A stretch of DNA of 64,000 nt from positions 1 to 64,000 of the forward strand of contig JAFKAC010000194.1 in assembly GCA_025766275.1 (NCBI GenBank), given 5' to 3'. A model generated the notes under the pieces. That model was not told where the DNA came from, made no database searches, and was given only the letters and a program-made list of their open reading frames with translations. Shown here one piece after another: positions 1 through 13,019 of the stretch. The position numbers were made by a program, and so were the translations under genes. The stretch's first letter is position 1. Every line of letters begins with the position of its first letter. The stretch comes from Lactarius indigo (Eukaryota > Basidiomycota > Agaricomycetes > Russulales > Russulaceae).

Positions 1-1329
1 CACTAACGGTTCATGTCGTCTACGGTGTTCATGATGCGTTGTATTGCTGCGCTTCTTTGCGTCCCTTCTAAGCGAGCCAAAGTGTAAGAACGTCGCGTGG
101 GGTAGATGTGCAGAATCACATACCATCGATGATTAGCTTCACGTCGTTGTTGATGACTGCCACCCTATGATCGACTTGTTTGACTCCGTCATTGACTGCC
201 CGCACATTTTGGTCAACGCGTTGGACCCCTCTCCGACGCCCTGGACTCTCTCATCGACGCCCTGGATCCTTTCATCAACGCCTTGGACCCTCTTGTCGAC
301 CCCATGGACCCTCTCGTCGATGCCGTGTACCCTCCCGTCGACGCCCCGGACTCTTTCGTCGACGTCTTGGACTCGTTCACCGACACCCTGAACTCTTTCG
401 TCGACGCCCTGGACCCTTTCGTCGACACACTCCACCTTCCCGTTGACCTCTTCCACCCCCTTCTTGACACCCTCCACTTGGAAATCAACGCCGATCACCT
501 TGTCGTCCACACTATGCGTCAGCCTCAGGACTTCTGCGGTCGCCATCCGCGCCTCGTCTTGTGTCAATCTGTCGAGTTTCTGCAGCGCGTCCTCGATATC
601 TCGTCTTCCAACTAGCTTTTGAAGAATTTCTCTGAATAAAACTAATGAGATCAGATCAGATTATAACTGGAGAATAACGCACTTGCTCTCCCTTGTCTGA
701 TTTCCTTGGTCGCTATCGCGAAGATAGACAACACCTCCACCATAATCTTTACTATAACGTCCGTCATAGCTGCCGTCTGCGGAACTTCTGTATATGCCTC
801 GAGTCGTTTGAAAAAGTTCTCTATGCGCTCGAAGATGTCGATGAGAATGTCGTGACTGGCAGCAACATCCTTGGATGCCTGAATGGTCAGGCTGTCATGA
901 TGGTCCGCAAGGTGTGCTAATCGGAGATACTCACCAAGAGCAGGACTCCAATTCCGGCAAATATCACCTTGGCGGGAGAGAACACCTGTAAAATGAAGGT
1001 GAGAACGCAAATAAAGAACAAGATGTTCTTCCGATACTCACCAAACCAACGCCCTCACCGAGTGTAGCGGAGAATGCGTAAAGCACGTTTACCGTCGGAT
1101 TAAGCCACTTTGTTAACCTCTCATCGTCTCTCCTAGACTGATCGAACTCTTCAACCTGGGCTTTGAGCACGGCGAGAATTGCATCGGGAGTGTCGCAGGT
1201 CTTGAGCCAGGCAGCTAAGGGACGAGAGGTGATATCCTGCCCTGTTCGCTTTTTGTAAGCTTTGAGAGCAGTTTTGAAGATTGTGTCGAAGTCGGAGGAA
1301 GAGGTGGTTGGGAGTGGGGACTGAGACAT
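1..1329 (-). pseudogene. NLR copy 1, 5' half: Goodbye-type N-terminal domain and heptad-repeat linker
   Basis: This is the 5' part of a fungal STAND/NLR gene; the NACHT and ankyrin parts lie beyond the left edge. By alignment to the intact copy at 9091-12626 the exons are 1042-1329 (ATG at 1329, protein begins MSQSPLPTTSSS), 935-985, 683-878, then leftwards from 631. Exons 1-3 give the conserved N-terminal domain (LNPTVNVLYAFSATLGEG, FSPAKVIFAGIGVLLL, FERIENFFKRLEAYTEVP), which I recognise as the Goodbye domain of basidiomycete NLRs, proposed to be a signalling domain before NACHT. The next exon encodes 7-residue repeats of the GVDERVQ type. Two single-base deletions break the frame: one near 617, where FFKKLVG becomes FFKS-stop, and one near 229 in the repeat region. 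Either true decay or assembly indels could explain these. Confidence 0.8.
225..480 (-). repeat. 21-bp in-frame tandem repeat (GVDERVQ heptads), NLR copy 1
   Basis: About eleven imperfect 21-bp units of the form ggaccctttcgtcgacgcc (plus strand). On the minus strand they encode GVDERVQ-like heptads between the Goodbye domain and NACHT. V at the a-like positions and charged residues elsewhere suggest a coiled-coil or helical linker. Unit number differs between the five NLR copies. Confidence 0.85.
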
Positions 1330-1719
1330 GGTGCAATGGTATGGCGTCGATTTGGGTTGCCAGTGGGAGGAAAAGTAGATAACCTGTGACGGCAATTAAA
1401 CAGATAGAGCGGAGGCAGGACGAGGCACGGTGCACAGCCTCGTCGTGTACTGCAAATATTTGGGTGATCTGGATAAGGATGATAGACGCGCTACCGACGC
1501 GATAGCGATAAACGCGGCAACTTGATGACAACATAGCAGTCGCCGCCGATGGCAATGACTCGGGCCTAGCATAGTCTAAGGTACAGCACTGACGACAAGA
1601 CCCATATACAGTAGTATGTATAGGACTAACCAAAGGACTCGTCTATAATTTATCTTTTTCTTGTGTACGATATGTAGCACTATAACTTCGTTACGCTAGC
1701 GTCCAATTTCCGGAACAGT

Positions 1720-3012
1720 CTCAATACGAAGATACCCCCACGCCCGGGATCAGGTGTGGCTCGAGTTGATGACGCTTTTGATCGCATGTGTCTAGCGCTA
1801 TCGCCCGAGTAATGCGTATGTCCACAGTGTTGCAGCCCGGGTTCGAGCGAACTGTGATGTCAGAGAGGGTCATGGGGCCATTGTCGTACGGCCGGAAGTT
1901 GAGGAAGCCGAGGGGTGAGTAGCCATCGAGCAGCGAGATTGTGCCAGCGACGATCTCGTTACCAGTCATCTGAGTGCTCGTGGATAGTTGAGGGGTAGAG
2001 AGATGTGCAGGAGCCGCTTGTGTTAGACGTGACTACCTCGACGCTATGACGAAGTTCCAGAATCTGATAGCGTGCACGGCAGTGTCGGGGATGCTGCAGC
2101 CCGTAGCGCCACACGAATCACGGAGCATAGATAGGTCAGCTCAGGCCACAGAGGCAAACATACTTGTAGAAGCCTTGATACCGGTTGCCTAGCTTCCGGA
2201 TTAAGGGAGGCGCTGATTGCACCTGGTATCTCGCGTGCTGATGGTAGTATGAAAAGCTGCCACTAGGAAGTCTTGCTACGACCCCTGGCGAGAGGCCGGT
2301 CGTCTTGTTGACAGAAGTAATCCCTGGATGTGCGAAAGGGTGGTGAGATGGTGGGTGACCTGTATGCGAGCTTCTAAGACTCTTCCAATCCAATTAAAAA
2401 TGCCATACGTACAAGTTATGGAGAATATAGGCACAAACTGGACAGGCCGTCGTCGGCCACATGTCCCCTTTTCCGACGACGAAGTCAATGTTTGCGAGGA
2501 CTGATCCTGCATGCGCTAAGCTGCTCGAACAGTTTACATACATACCTTGCATATTCTCTCTTGGCGGCTTGGTCATACGACGTGCTAATGGAGCCCGGGT
2601 GGCAGAGGATGTATCTAAGGTGAGGAACCAGGCGTCCGTCCCCGATGACCCGTGGCACGTGCTGCAGAAGATGTGCGGGGTCGAATAGTACGCAAGCCTG
2701 GGCTCGGAAGATGGATTGGATCTGCACATCCCCGTTGTAAACTCGAACGATGGTGAGCGTATCGTCGGCAACGTCGGTGCGGTCTCCGAGAACGAACACA
2801 ACCACGAGTCCGTCGCAGCGAGCGCATAGATGAATGTGTTGTATGACCAGCGCACGAACATTGGTGAGTTATTACCGCTATCACGGGATCTCCCGATCCA
2901 GGCCCGGAATTTGCAGCCCCACTGCGGCCTGTTGGAATGCTTGCGCGGTGTCGCCCGCTACGTAGGGGGAGAGGCTGATATGACGTGTCAAAGAGAGCAT
3001 TTGCTGGGTCAT
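1720..3012 (-). pseudogene. Conserved unidentified block X, copy 1
   Basis: I do not recognise this gene. Several minus-strand coding stretches recur in the same order in six places in the window: an initial exon starting at 3012 (MTQQMLSLTRHISLSPYV), a stretch reading FVRWSYNTFIYALAATD near 2860-2800, a VRVYNGD stretch, and a last part with RPYDNG and SNPGCNT near 1810-1900. Their conservation across copies, with splice-like signals between them, supports a multi-exon gene. No copy can be read in one continuous frame, so I call it a pseudogene or a gene with unresolved exons. It lies directly upstream of the NLR copy 1 start and is divergent from the DLD copy to its right. Confidence 0.4.
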
Positions 3013-3419
3013 GTGATGTGTTACCAAAATGCCCCAGTAAGACGGACGAAGGGTAAAAGCTGTGGTATCGAAGCGAGGGTGGTATCTGGGTGCGGAGCAA
3101 CAAGTTCAGCTACATTACAGCATCTACACAAGAGCACTTATGTGCTCCTCAGATCTTAGACCCAGACTACTAAGTGCCGTGCTAGCTCGTGGTTTATTGA
3201 TCATGAGAGCCAAGGGACGAACCAGCAATACTGTAATTGCACCTGAAGCACGACCTGAATTGCCCACGTCACATAGAAGTTAGATTCCAGAATCCATTTA
3301 TTCTACCAGGGCTCGAAGAGTTAGACCGGTTTGTATGCAGAGAGTAAGTCAGCGGTCTCCGCCCACGGTTCAGGAACGAATTCAGCGATTTGGAGAGCAT
3401 GTACAGTGGGGGAGGGCTG

Positions 3420-5319
<1,900 letters not shown>

Positions 5320-5690
5320 ACAGGGGTCAGACCGCGCCGCGACGGACCTGGACCTCGCGACGAGCAGCTGTCCGTGGGTACTGCCGGATGACGGGCCCGT
5401 GATTCGCGTCGAGAAGGAGGCGCTGCGCGCGGGTATATACGATATGCTCAACAGGCGTATCCGCCGCGCTACTAGGTACGCCCTCCTTTACTTTCAGCCT
5501 TCGCGCGGGGGCGCTGATGATGGACCGACCGTCCCTGCAGCCTTGGCAGGACCATCGGGGACTGGGTGCGCTTGGCACGCGACTTGGGCCGTATCTTCCG
5601 CCCAGTGCTGGTCGTCTCTGTCCCTGTTGTTGTGCTCGTCGTCGCCGTGTTCGGGGGCCTCGTTACGCTACCCTTTTAAATGAGTCCCTT
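5320..5690 (+). pseudogene. Remnant of an unidentified gene ending in a hydrophobic segment
   Basis: Seen only here in the window. Plus-strand frames contain VIRVEKEALRAGIYDMLNRR (about 5400-5459), a likely small intron starting near 5475, and then RLARDLGRIFRP followed by a run of about 22 hydrophobic residues (VLVVSVPVVVLVVAVFGGLV) and a stop at about 5677-5679. The composition suggests a C-terminal membrane anchor. GC content is higher than in the neighbouring DLD copies. I cannot name the family; it could be chance coding-like sequence. Confidence 0.3.
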
Positions 5691-6240
5691 GCCAGATGCA
5701 TAAGAGGAAAATTTGTCATAGACGATTTATTGGTTCAAACTGCCCAGATCAGGTCATCATCGGATTTATTACGACTATCTTTGTGATAATGTATTTCCTG
5801 TGCTGGCCATCGTAATCTATTTGAGAACCGTATTTGTACAATTGGTCTAGTAGCGCCTACACTGGCATCAACTAAGCTTGTCAACGGGTTGTTTTCTACC
5901 CCCTCCTGCGATATAGTAACTGAATGGCGTGGCCATCGAGTAAGTCTGGGTAATATCCATTCCGTGTTGACGTAGGTTGTCGCCCACAAACCTGACTGAG
6001 ACCGCTTTGGAGTGCTTCCTCTTGCCAGTGCGCGATGCCCAACCGGCGGCGCGCGGGCAGGTCTGGGATACCCCATTTTTCCTCCATCGGCCCGGGAGTC
6101 CTTCGTTCCGTTCAGAACAGCCGTCCTGACCAAATCGTTCGGCGTTGTCTCCCTTGTATACTCTCGCAGCGTAGCGCCTTACGTGCTTGCTATCTGAGAC
6201 CAATTCGTTGGAGTGTGTATAATATTGTAAAAGTGCAGGT
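5690..6240. other. Intergenic stretch without a recognisable gene
   Basis: Several short overlapping open frames exist on both strands, but none shows a family motif, is repeated elsewhere in the array, or has convincing splice sites. The NLR copy expected between two DLD copies is absent here, so this stretch marks a deletion or rearrangement of the repeat unit. Confidence 0.5.
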
Positions 6241-6366
6241 GCAGGGAATACAGTGCAGCAACCACGGCGGGTTGTTCCGGATCCGAATAATAATTGTCCG
6301 AAATAATTTGGTGAAGACCTCTCCCCTCCCCTCCATCTCCCGCTCCATTCAACTTATTCATTCACC

Positions 6367-8359
6367 ATGCTCGTCGTCCCCAAAGCTTCAAAATCCGTGA
6401 GCATCCCCCGCGATGTGCTACGACCCTGGTCTCACGTTGGGCTTTGCCTCCTCGTAGATAGTGTTGTGACTTGCACGGCGCACTCCCTCCACGGCCTTGC
6501 AGGCTGGCCGCTGCCAGCGGTCAACACGCGGACTGGCGGCCGCTTCGAGACAGTACGACGCGATAATCATCGGTGGAGGTATGTCTGTGTCCTCATCTTA
6601 GACTGAAGTTGAGGTGCTTAACGGTCGTTGGTTTGTAGGTCCTGGTGATTATGTGGCTGCGATCAAGGCAACTCGGCTAAGTCTCAAAGTCCGTTCGTGG
6701 TTGTGTCGTCCACTTATTCTGTCGCTCATCTTATTCTCTTCTAGACCGCATGTATCGAAAATCCCGGAACGCTAGGTGGGACATGCTTGAACATCGGCTG
6801 CATCCCCTCCAAGGCGATGCCCAACAACTCGCACATCTATCATCGAATACTCCATGATATCAAGAAGCGCGGTATCGATGGTGAGTCCTAAACTTGTTCT
6901 GGTGCCTTTTTTGCTAATCAAAACAAAACAAACTAGTCAAAGGTGTCAAACTAAACTTTCCGCAGATGCTCAAAGCGAAGGAACACTCCGTGAACGGCCT
7001 CACGAAAGGTATCGAAATCCTCTTCAAGAAAAACAAAGTCAACTACATCAAGGGAACCGCCTCTTTCGTCTACCCCAATACCATCTCCATACAGCTCATT
7101 GACGGCGGCGACTACTGTAGAAGCGAAGAGCATCAGCATTGCAGCAAGGTCCGAAGTTACTCCCTTCCCTGGTGGCGCCATCGAGATAGACGTGCAGCAG
7201 ATCGTCAGCTCGACTGGTGCGCTTCCGCTACACAAGGTTCCAGAAAAGATAGTCGTCTTTGGCGGAGACATCATTGGGCTGGAGATGGGCAGCGTATGGA
7301 GTCGACTAGGCGCCAAAGTGACCGTTGTCGAATTGGTCAATAGCATTGGCGGCGCGGGCATCGACGAAGAGATCTCGTGCGTTCGACTTTTAACTTGCGG
7401 TGTTGCTCTCTTTTGACGTATCATGGCGTACCTAGGAAGCAGTTCCAGAAACCGTTGACGAAGCAAGGTCTCAAGTTCGATTTGAGCACCAAGGTGCTCT
7501 CTGCAGAGAAAAAGGACGGGAAGGTGGTCGTCACGATGGAGGCTGCTAAGGATGGAAAGCAGGACTCAGTGGGTTGCTATTTTACTTTATTTGGGAGAGA
7601 ATTCACATAGTATGACACGGCTCGAAGCAGACGTTGTACTAGTCGCTGTCTGCCGCCGACCATACACGCAAGGCCTCGGCCTCGAAAATGTCGGCTTGAA
7701 GTTGACTCGCGCGGGCGCATCATAATCGGCGACCAGTTCAACACAGCATGCCGAACATCAAGTGCATCGGTGACGTCATATCCGGGCCAATGCTCACGCA
7801 CAAGGCGGAAGAGGGGGGCATCGCGGCGGTGGAGTACATCCACAGCGGCCATGCTCACGTAAACTACGGGACGATCCCGAGCGTGGTGTACACGCACCCC
7901 GAGGTTACGTGGGTCCAGGGATTCAAGACGGACGGCGTGAAATACAAGGTTGGCTGGTTCCCGTTCCTTGCTAACTTGCGGGCCAAGACGAACTTGGATA
8001 CCGAAGGCTAGGTGAGGTTCCTTGTGGATGCGGAGACGGACCGGATCCTTGGAGTACACATCATCGGTGCGTGTCTTGTGTTCCTTATTTGGGACAGGGT
8101 TGCTGAGTTTAGTGGGCTCCTTGTGTGTTGATAGGTTCTAATACTGGCGAGATAATCGCAGAGGGCGTGTTTGCGCTCAATTATGGTGCGAGCGCCGAGA
8201 ATATCGCACGCACGACGCACGCACACGTATGTCCCTCCTTTCCCATTATTTCGCCACGTCCTGACCGCAATTTGTCCCCCGTTCCCTTAGCCAACACTGT
8301 TCGAGGCGTTTCGCGAAGCGGCTCTGCATGTGTCGTCCGGCAGTGTGATCCACTTCTAG
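6367..8359 (+). pseudogene. LPD1: Dihydrolipoyl dehydrogenase pseudogene, copy 2 (best preserved 5' end)
   Basis: The start fits a mitochondrial presequence: ATG at 6367 (MLVVPKASKS), an intron from gtgagc to ttgcag, then STRGLAAASRQYDA and IIIGGG. Both redox cysteines survive in [13 protein letters not shown] (about 6773-6811), unlike the other four copies. Later exons show [46 protein letters not shown] and the end SSGSVIHF with TAG at 8357-8359. Breaks: a 2-base loss near 7110 (GGESTVEAK becomes GGDYCRSEE), a frameshift after ENVG near 7690, missing bases before MPNIKC near 7745, and a TAG in TEG-stop near 8009. It is convergent with the intact NLR to its right. Confidence 0.85.
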
Positions 8360-9090
8360 AGTAGAGAGCAATGGCCGGTCTGTGAGAGGACTGTTGGGGA
8401 GCATTGCAGGTCACATTTTCTCCGTCGGGCTGTTCACCACCCTGATTGTGCTGTATTTGGGGCACCCACGACACAGGGGCCATCTACATACCGCCAATAC
8501 TAATCCCACTTTACGTTTTTTTGCCTGTGGTACGTTCCTTGCGGTCATGTGATTACTGGCCGGTTCAAGGGCCGGTTTACTTTGGGTCGTGCCGTTGTTA
8601 GAGTGTCGCTTTTGATGTTGTCTCCCATAGATATTATATTTCATCTTGCCATCTTTGGACATTTTCATCTGAGTGAGTGACAGAACTAATGTTTACTGCG
8701 TTTTCCTGGTGCTTCTTCGGACGCCAAAAGTCGTGTCAAAACGTGAAAGAACTTTTGAAGCGCATGTGCTTCCACAACTCTTTTTCATGCGACGATATAC
8801 CCCAGGATCATCGAGACATCCACGGTAAGGTGGAAAGGCGTCTTGAACGGTTTTCATCTCCTAAAGTATATGTCCCATCGTAGCAACACATAATCCGGCT
8901 TCGTGGATCCGCAAATTCCATAGCCTGTTTCAAAGAGATAACGGTCTGTTCTTGGATCAATGGTGTTGATTGATCGCATTCTCGATTCGAGCACCATCAC
9001 CGCATGATACAACTAGCGTACTACGATAAAATGTTCGGATAAGATATGATCAAATGATGTCACCGAAAAATATAGCCTCGCAGACACCCA
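8360..9090. other. Conserved DLD/NLR 3'-3' spacer
   Basis: The same spacer follows DLD copies 3 and 4 (19258-20013 and 48895-49972) and separates DLD and NLR 3' ends. It holds a short open stretch with a hydrophobic segment (HIFSVGLFTTLIVLYLGH, about 8408-8463) that recurs in the other copies, but I see no start, splice pattern or family. The conserved part near 8808 (gatcatcgagacatccacg) is the point to which DLD copies 1 and 5 are fused after their 3' deletions. Confidence 0.55.
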
Positions 9091-12000
9091 TCACTGGTTC
9101 ATTCGCTCGGATAGTAGTTCGACGATCTCTGTGTATCCTCTTTGTTTGGCCTCGTCCAACGGAGTCATTCCATCGTTGCCACGCGTGTTCACGTTCCCAC
9201 CGTGCTTCAATAATAATCGCACGACTTCCAGATGTCCTCGGAAAGCTGCATCGTGCAGTGGGGCCCGGCCAAGGTGATCGTGCGCATTGACTTCGGCATT
9301 GTGCTCAAGAAGTATCTCGGCAACTTCAAGACACCCGCTGACCGCTGCAAGGTGCAGCGCAGTCGATTTATCGCTCCGCTGGGCTTCCAGGTCTACGTCG
9401 TGGTCGAGTAGCCACCGCACAACATCAGGAAAACCTTTGACCGATGCGTGATGCAGAGGAGTTTGGTCGTCGTTGTCCCGGATATCCAGATCGGCGCCAT
9501 TCTCCAGTAGCAACCATACAATCTCGACGTCCCTTTTTGCGAATGCTGCGTGCAAGGGAGTTCCGTAGAGACCACCCTTGGCGTTGAGCGCCTGCGGGCG
9601 CTTCGAGAGCACGTGTTTCACCAGGGCCCGGTTTCCAATCCGTGCGGCGTAATATAAGGGGGATCCTTTTGGTTGTCCTGGGCTTTTCTCGGATATCGAG
9701 CGCCTATCAATGTTGTGGACCCGGATCCATGCAGCGAAATGCGGCTTGTCTGAGTTGAGCAGTTCATCGATAGCATCCTTCGCGTGCGACAAAACATTCT
9801 CGAAATTGACGTGGTCGAACCAGTGCATTGCTGCGTATTGGGCCAGGGGAAATCCCGTGATGCTGTCGCGGTCAACTTGCTCATCAAGTCGGAGGAGGAC
9901 ACCTAGAGACGCTTGCGCTAGAATCGTGTGCGCAGACTCGAGTCGAATATGGAATCGGGACTCCTCTCCGAGACAACTTGCAAGCCGATTTGATGTCAGG
10001 AACTCTTTCACCGAGAAGTGCGAGAACTGAACAACCCGGGAATCACCATCCATGACGACGGTCACCAAACTGGAACATGCTGATAGCACCGCCTCTTCGT
10101 TATCTTCCCACCGCCAATCTGCGTTCAACTTCGGGCCGCCGCGCGCGTTGAAGTCGATGGCCAGAACTTCTGCAAGTTCTTCGACTCGAAGCGGACGAAC
10201 GGCGACGGTCAGGCATTGCAGTAGACGATAGGCGTGATCTCTGTTGACCTGGCTGATCTCCCTTAGAATCCGTTCGTATGTCTCGTCCAGGGACTTGGGT
10301 AATTGCTCGAGGATGTTGAGGACGCTCGATGGGAAACAATGTCGTAATATCTCCAATTGACAGAATACCCATCGGAACCTGCGCCGAATCAATCTTCAGC
10401 GAGCAAGACAATGGAGTAGCGACGGGCTTACATTCCATCAGCCTTAGTTGAGAGTCTTTCGACGACCATGTCCCTTTCCTCCACTCTCCATCGACGCATC
10501 CTCGAGTCCGAGTAAACAACCGAGTTGACATAGTTCGCGATGTCCGCGTTCTGTCCGCTTTCATTGTGAAGTGAGATCTGGTGGGCTGCCAGTGGCTCAA
10601 GGGCATTACGGATGTCGATCTCGGGTCGACTTGTGATACACAAATGCAAGTTCGACAGTTTCAACTCGACGAGATCCTTGACAAGTCGCAGGACCTTTTC
10701 GCGAGGTGATGGCACCCCTGATGTGTTGAGGCATTCGTCGACCGCGTCTAAGACGAGGTAGATTGGGGTATCTCTGAGGGCCACGAGCATGGTCTTGAGG
10801 CACTGCGCGAGTGCGTTGTCTTTTGGCTGTACTGATCCCCGGCGATGTGCAGCGTACAAGTCATGAAGAATATCGCAGTAAGCGTCGGACTGATCGGAAA
10901 GCTGGATGAGAAGGGAGGAGAGTAGAGCGCGGGAGTCCTGCTTTGCGGTGTCCTTGAAGTCAAAATAGAAGTAGGCCATCGACGCGAACCCGGCATTGCA
11001 GACGTCTTCTATATCTCGGATGATCACGGAGCTAGACGAAATCACAGCTTGAGACCGACTGTAGACGCAATTCGTCAGGGAGAAACGAACCTAAGAATAC
11101 TTTTTCCCGAGCCCGCTAAGGGACAGGAAGGTGTTAGTAGGAATTCGGTAGGAGAGCAAGGGACGTACGTTTTCCGTGAATCCACAACAGGCAGCCATCA
11201 GCTCTCCAACGGTTGAAGGCGTCGCCCCAAGTGAGCCATGTTGCGGTACCCTCGTGGTGGGCACCGCAGGCGGTGTTGAAATTGATGGACGGATCGGGGG
11301 GGGAGATCCAGTTTCGGAGGTCACGTCGAAGCTGGTTACCTGTGAAGTACGTGAGCAGCCGCGGCTAACGACAGTGTGGAAATCACTGACGGTTGATATC
11401 GTCTACGGTGTTCACGATCCGTTGTAATACCGTGGTTCTTTCTTTTCCTCCTAGGTAAGCGGATGTGTGAGGATGGCGCGTAAAAGAAATAAGCAGGGAA
11501 TGACACACCGTCGATGATTAGCTTCACATCGTCATTGATAACCGCCACCCTATGATCGACTTGCTTGACTCTGTCATCGACGATCCACACTTTGTTGTCA
11601 ACGCGTCGGACACCTTCGTCGACGTATTGGACCCCCTCGCCGATGCGTTGGACCCTCTTGTCGACCCCTTGGACTCTGTCGTCGACACCCTGGACTTTGA
11701 CGTCGACGCCCTGGACCCTTTCATCGACGCCCTCTACCTTTCCGTCGACGTCTTCCACCCCCTTCTTGACACCCTCCACCTGAAACCCGACGCCCTTCAC
11801 CTTGTCGTCAATACCATGCGTAACCCTCAGGACTTCGGCATTCGCCATCCGAGCCTCTTCTTGCGTCAATCTGTCCAGTTTCTGTAGAGCATCCTCGATA
11901 TCTCGTCTTCCAACAAGCTTTTTGAAGAATTTCTCTGCTCCAATGAGACGAAAACAGAATATAACGCAAGAATAACGTACTCGCGAACCCCTGTTTGATT

Positions 12001-12626
12001 TCCTTCGTCGCAATTGCGAAAATAGACAGCACCTCAACCATAATCTTCACTACAATGCCCGTCATAGCTGTCGTCTGTGGAACTTCTGTGTAGGCCTCGA
12101 GCCGTTTGAAGAAGTTCTCGATACGTTCGAAGATGTCTATGAGAGTGTCGTGGCTGGCAGCAACATCCTTGGACGCCTGGATGATCGAGCTGTAATGATA
12201 GTCCACAGGGTGAAGTCGACGAAATACTCACCAAGAGCAAAACTCCAATTCCGGCAAAGATCACCTTGGCGGGAGAGAACACCTAGAAAATGAGAGTGAG
12301 CGCGCAGGTTTGGGACAAGGCAGCCCCCAGATAGTCACCAAACCGACGCCCTCACTGAGCGTAGCGGAGAATGCGTAAAGCACGTTTACCGTCGGATTAA
12401 GCCACTTTGTCAACCTCTCATCGTTCCGCCGAGACTGATCGAACTCCTCGACCTGGGCTCTAAGCACGACGAGAATCGCATTGGGAGAATCGCAAGTCTT
12501 GAGTTGGGCGGCTAAGGGATGTGCCGTGATGTCGTGCCCCGTTCGCTTTTTGTACGCTTTGACGGCAGTTCTGAAGATAGAGTCGAAGTTGGAGGAAGAG
12601 GTGCTTGCGGGAGGGGGCTGAGACAT
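9091..12626 (-). CDS. Goodbye-NACHT-ankyrin NLR (STAND) protein, the only intact copy
   Basis: Nine exons join into one frame of 3132 nt (1043 residues plus stop): 12339-12626, 12232-12282, 11981-12176, 11509-11934, 11391-11450, 11169-11339, 11091-11115, 10432-11058, 9091-10378. All internal junctions have GT/AG and matching phase. Domains: Goodbye-type N-terminal domain (about 1-200), GVDERVQ-like heptad linker (about 215-315), LSPPDPS-like pre-NACHT motif (about 347-356), NACHT with Walker A HGKPGSGKSIL (about 395-405) and Walker B LVLDAVDEC (about 507-515), a winged-helix-like part (FSHFSVKEFL), and five to six ankyrin repeats (about 850-1040). By family knowledge it would be a cytosolic signalling receptor for non-self or stress; the ligand is unknown. 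The exon model is my own and has not been tested against RNA. Confidence 0.88.
11091..11115 (-). other. 25-nt microexon encoding the NACHT Walker A loop
   Basis: The upstream exon ends HGK plus one base at a gtacgt donor, and the microexon begins after ccttag. It encodes the rest of P-GSGKSIL and ends before gttcgt; the next exon starts after ctacag (11059-11061). Equivalent sequence with the same flanks is present in the NLR copies at about 22011, 51959 and 59541, so the split P-loop is ancestral to the array. Confidence 0.8.
11600..11790 (-). repeat. 21-bp in-frame tandem repeat, NLR copy 2
   Basis: About nine degenerate 21-bp units, encoding heptads such as GVDERVQ, GVDVKVQ, GVDDRVQ and GVDKRVQ in the linker of the intact NLR. 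The frame is open throughout. Confidence 0.85.
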
Positions 12627-13019
12627 GGTGTAGCCGTGTCGGTTTGGGCTGGGGGAAGAGGCAAAGTAGATGAGAAGGCTGTGATCGTATTATATGGAGA
12701 GGGTTTGGGGCAGTACAAAGCACGGCCTCGTGCACTGCCAATATTCGGGTGATCTGGATGATAGACGCGCTATTGACATGATAATGATAATGAGAACGAT
12801 AAGCGCCGCAACCTGGTGGCAATATCCTGGGTAATACCACGATAGTTGGATGCGTTGTCGAAAGGGAAATAATTTGACTTGAAGGAAACATGGATTAATG
12901 GTTGTTGACACAGCACAGCACGACAAGACCCGAATCAAATAGTACTGTACTATTAAAGGACTGCTATAATTTATTTTTTTCTTGGTACGATATATAGCAC
13001 TACAGCATCTACAGCATGG
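12627..13019 (-). promoter_or_regulatory. NLR upstream region
   Basis: Sequence upstream of the NLR ATG is conserved between copies (for example gatgatagacgcgctaccgac-like and ggactcgtctataatttattttttcttg-like blocks). No clear TATA box can be assigned. It is shared between the NLR 5' end and the 3' end of block X. Confidence 0.4.

Noticed and set aside
225..480. Possible CRISPR-like direct repeats
   Set aside because: The units are contiguous coding heptads without spacers, in a eukaryotic gene.
167..615. Plus-strand ORFs over the 21-bp repeats
   Set aside because: The 21-bp unit is divisible by three and lacks stops in several frames. The minus-strand heptad frame matches the intact NLR, so the plus-strand frames are shadows.
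8408..8463. Small membrane protein gene in the DLD/NLR spacer
   Set aside because: The hydrophobic stretch recurs in spacer copies, but there is no shared start codon or frame around it, so coding is not supported.
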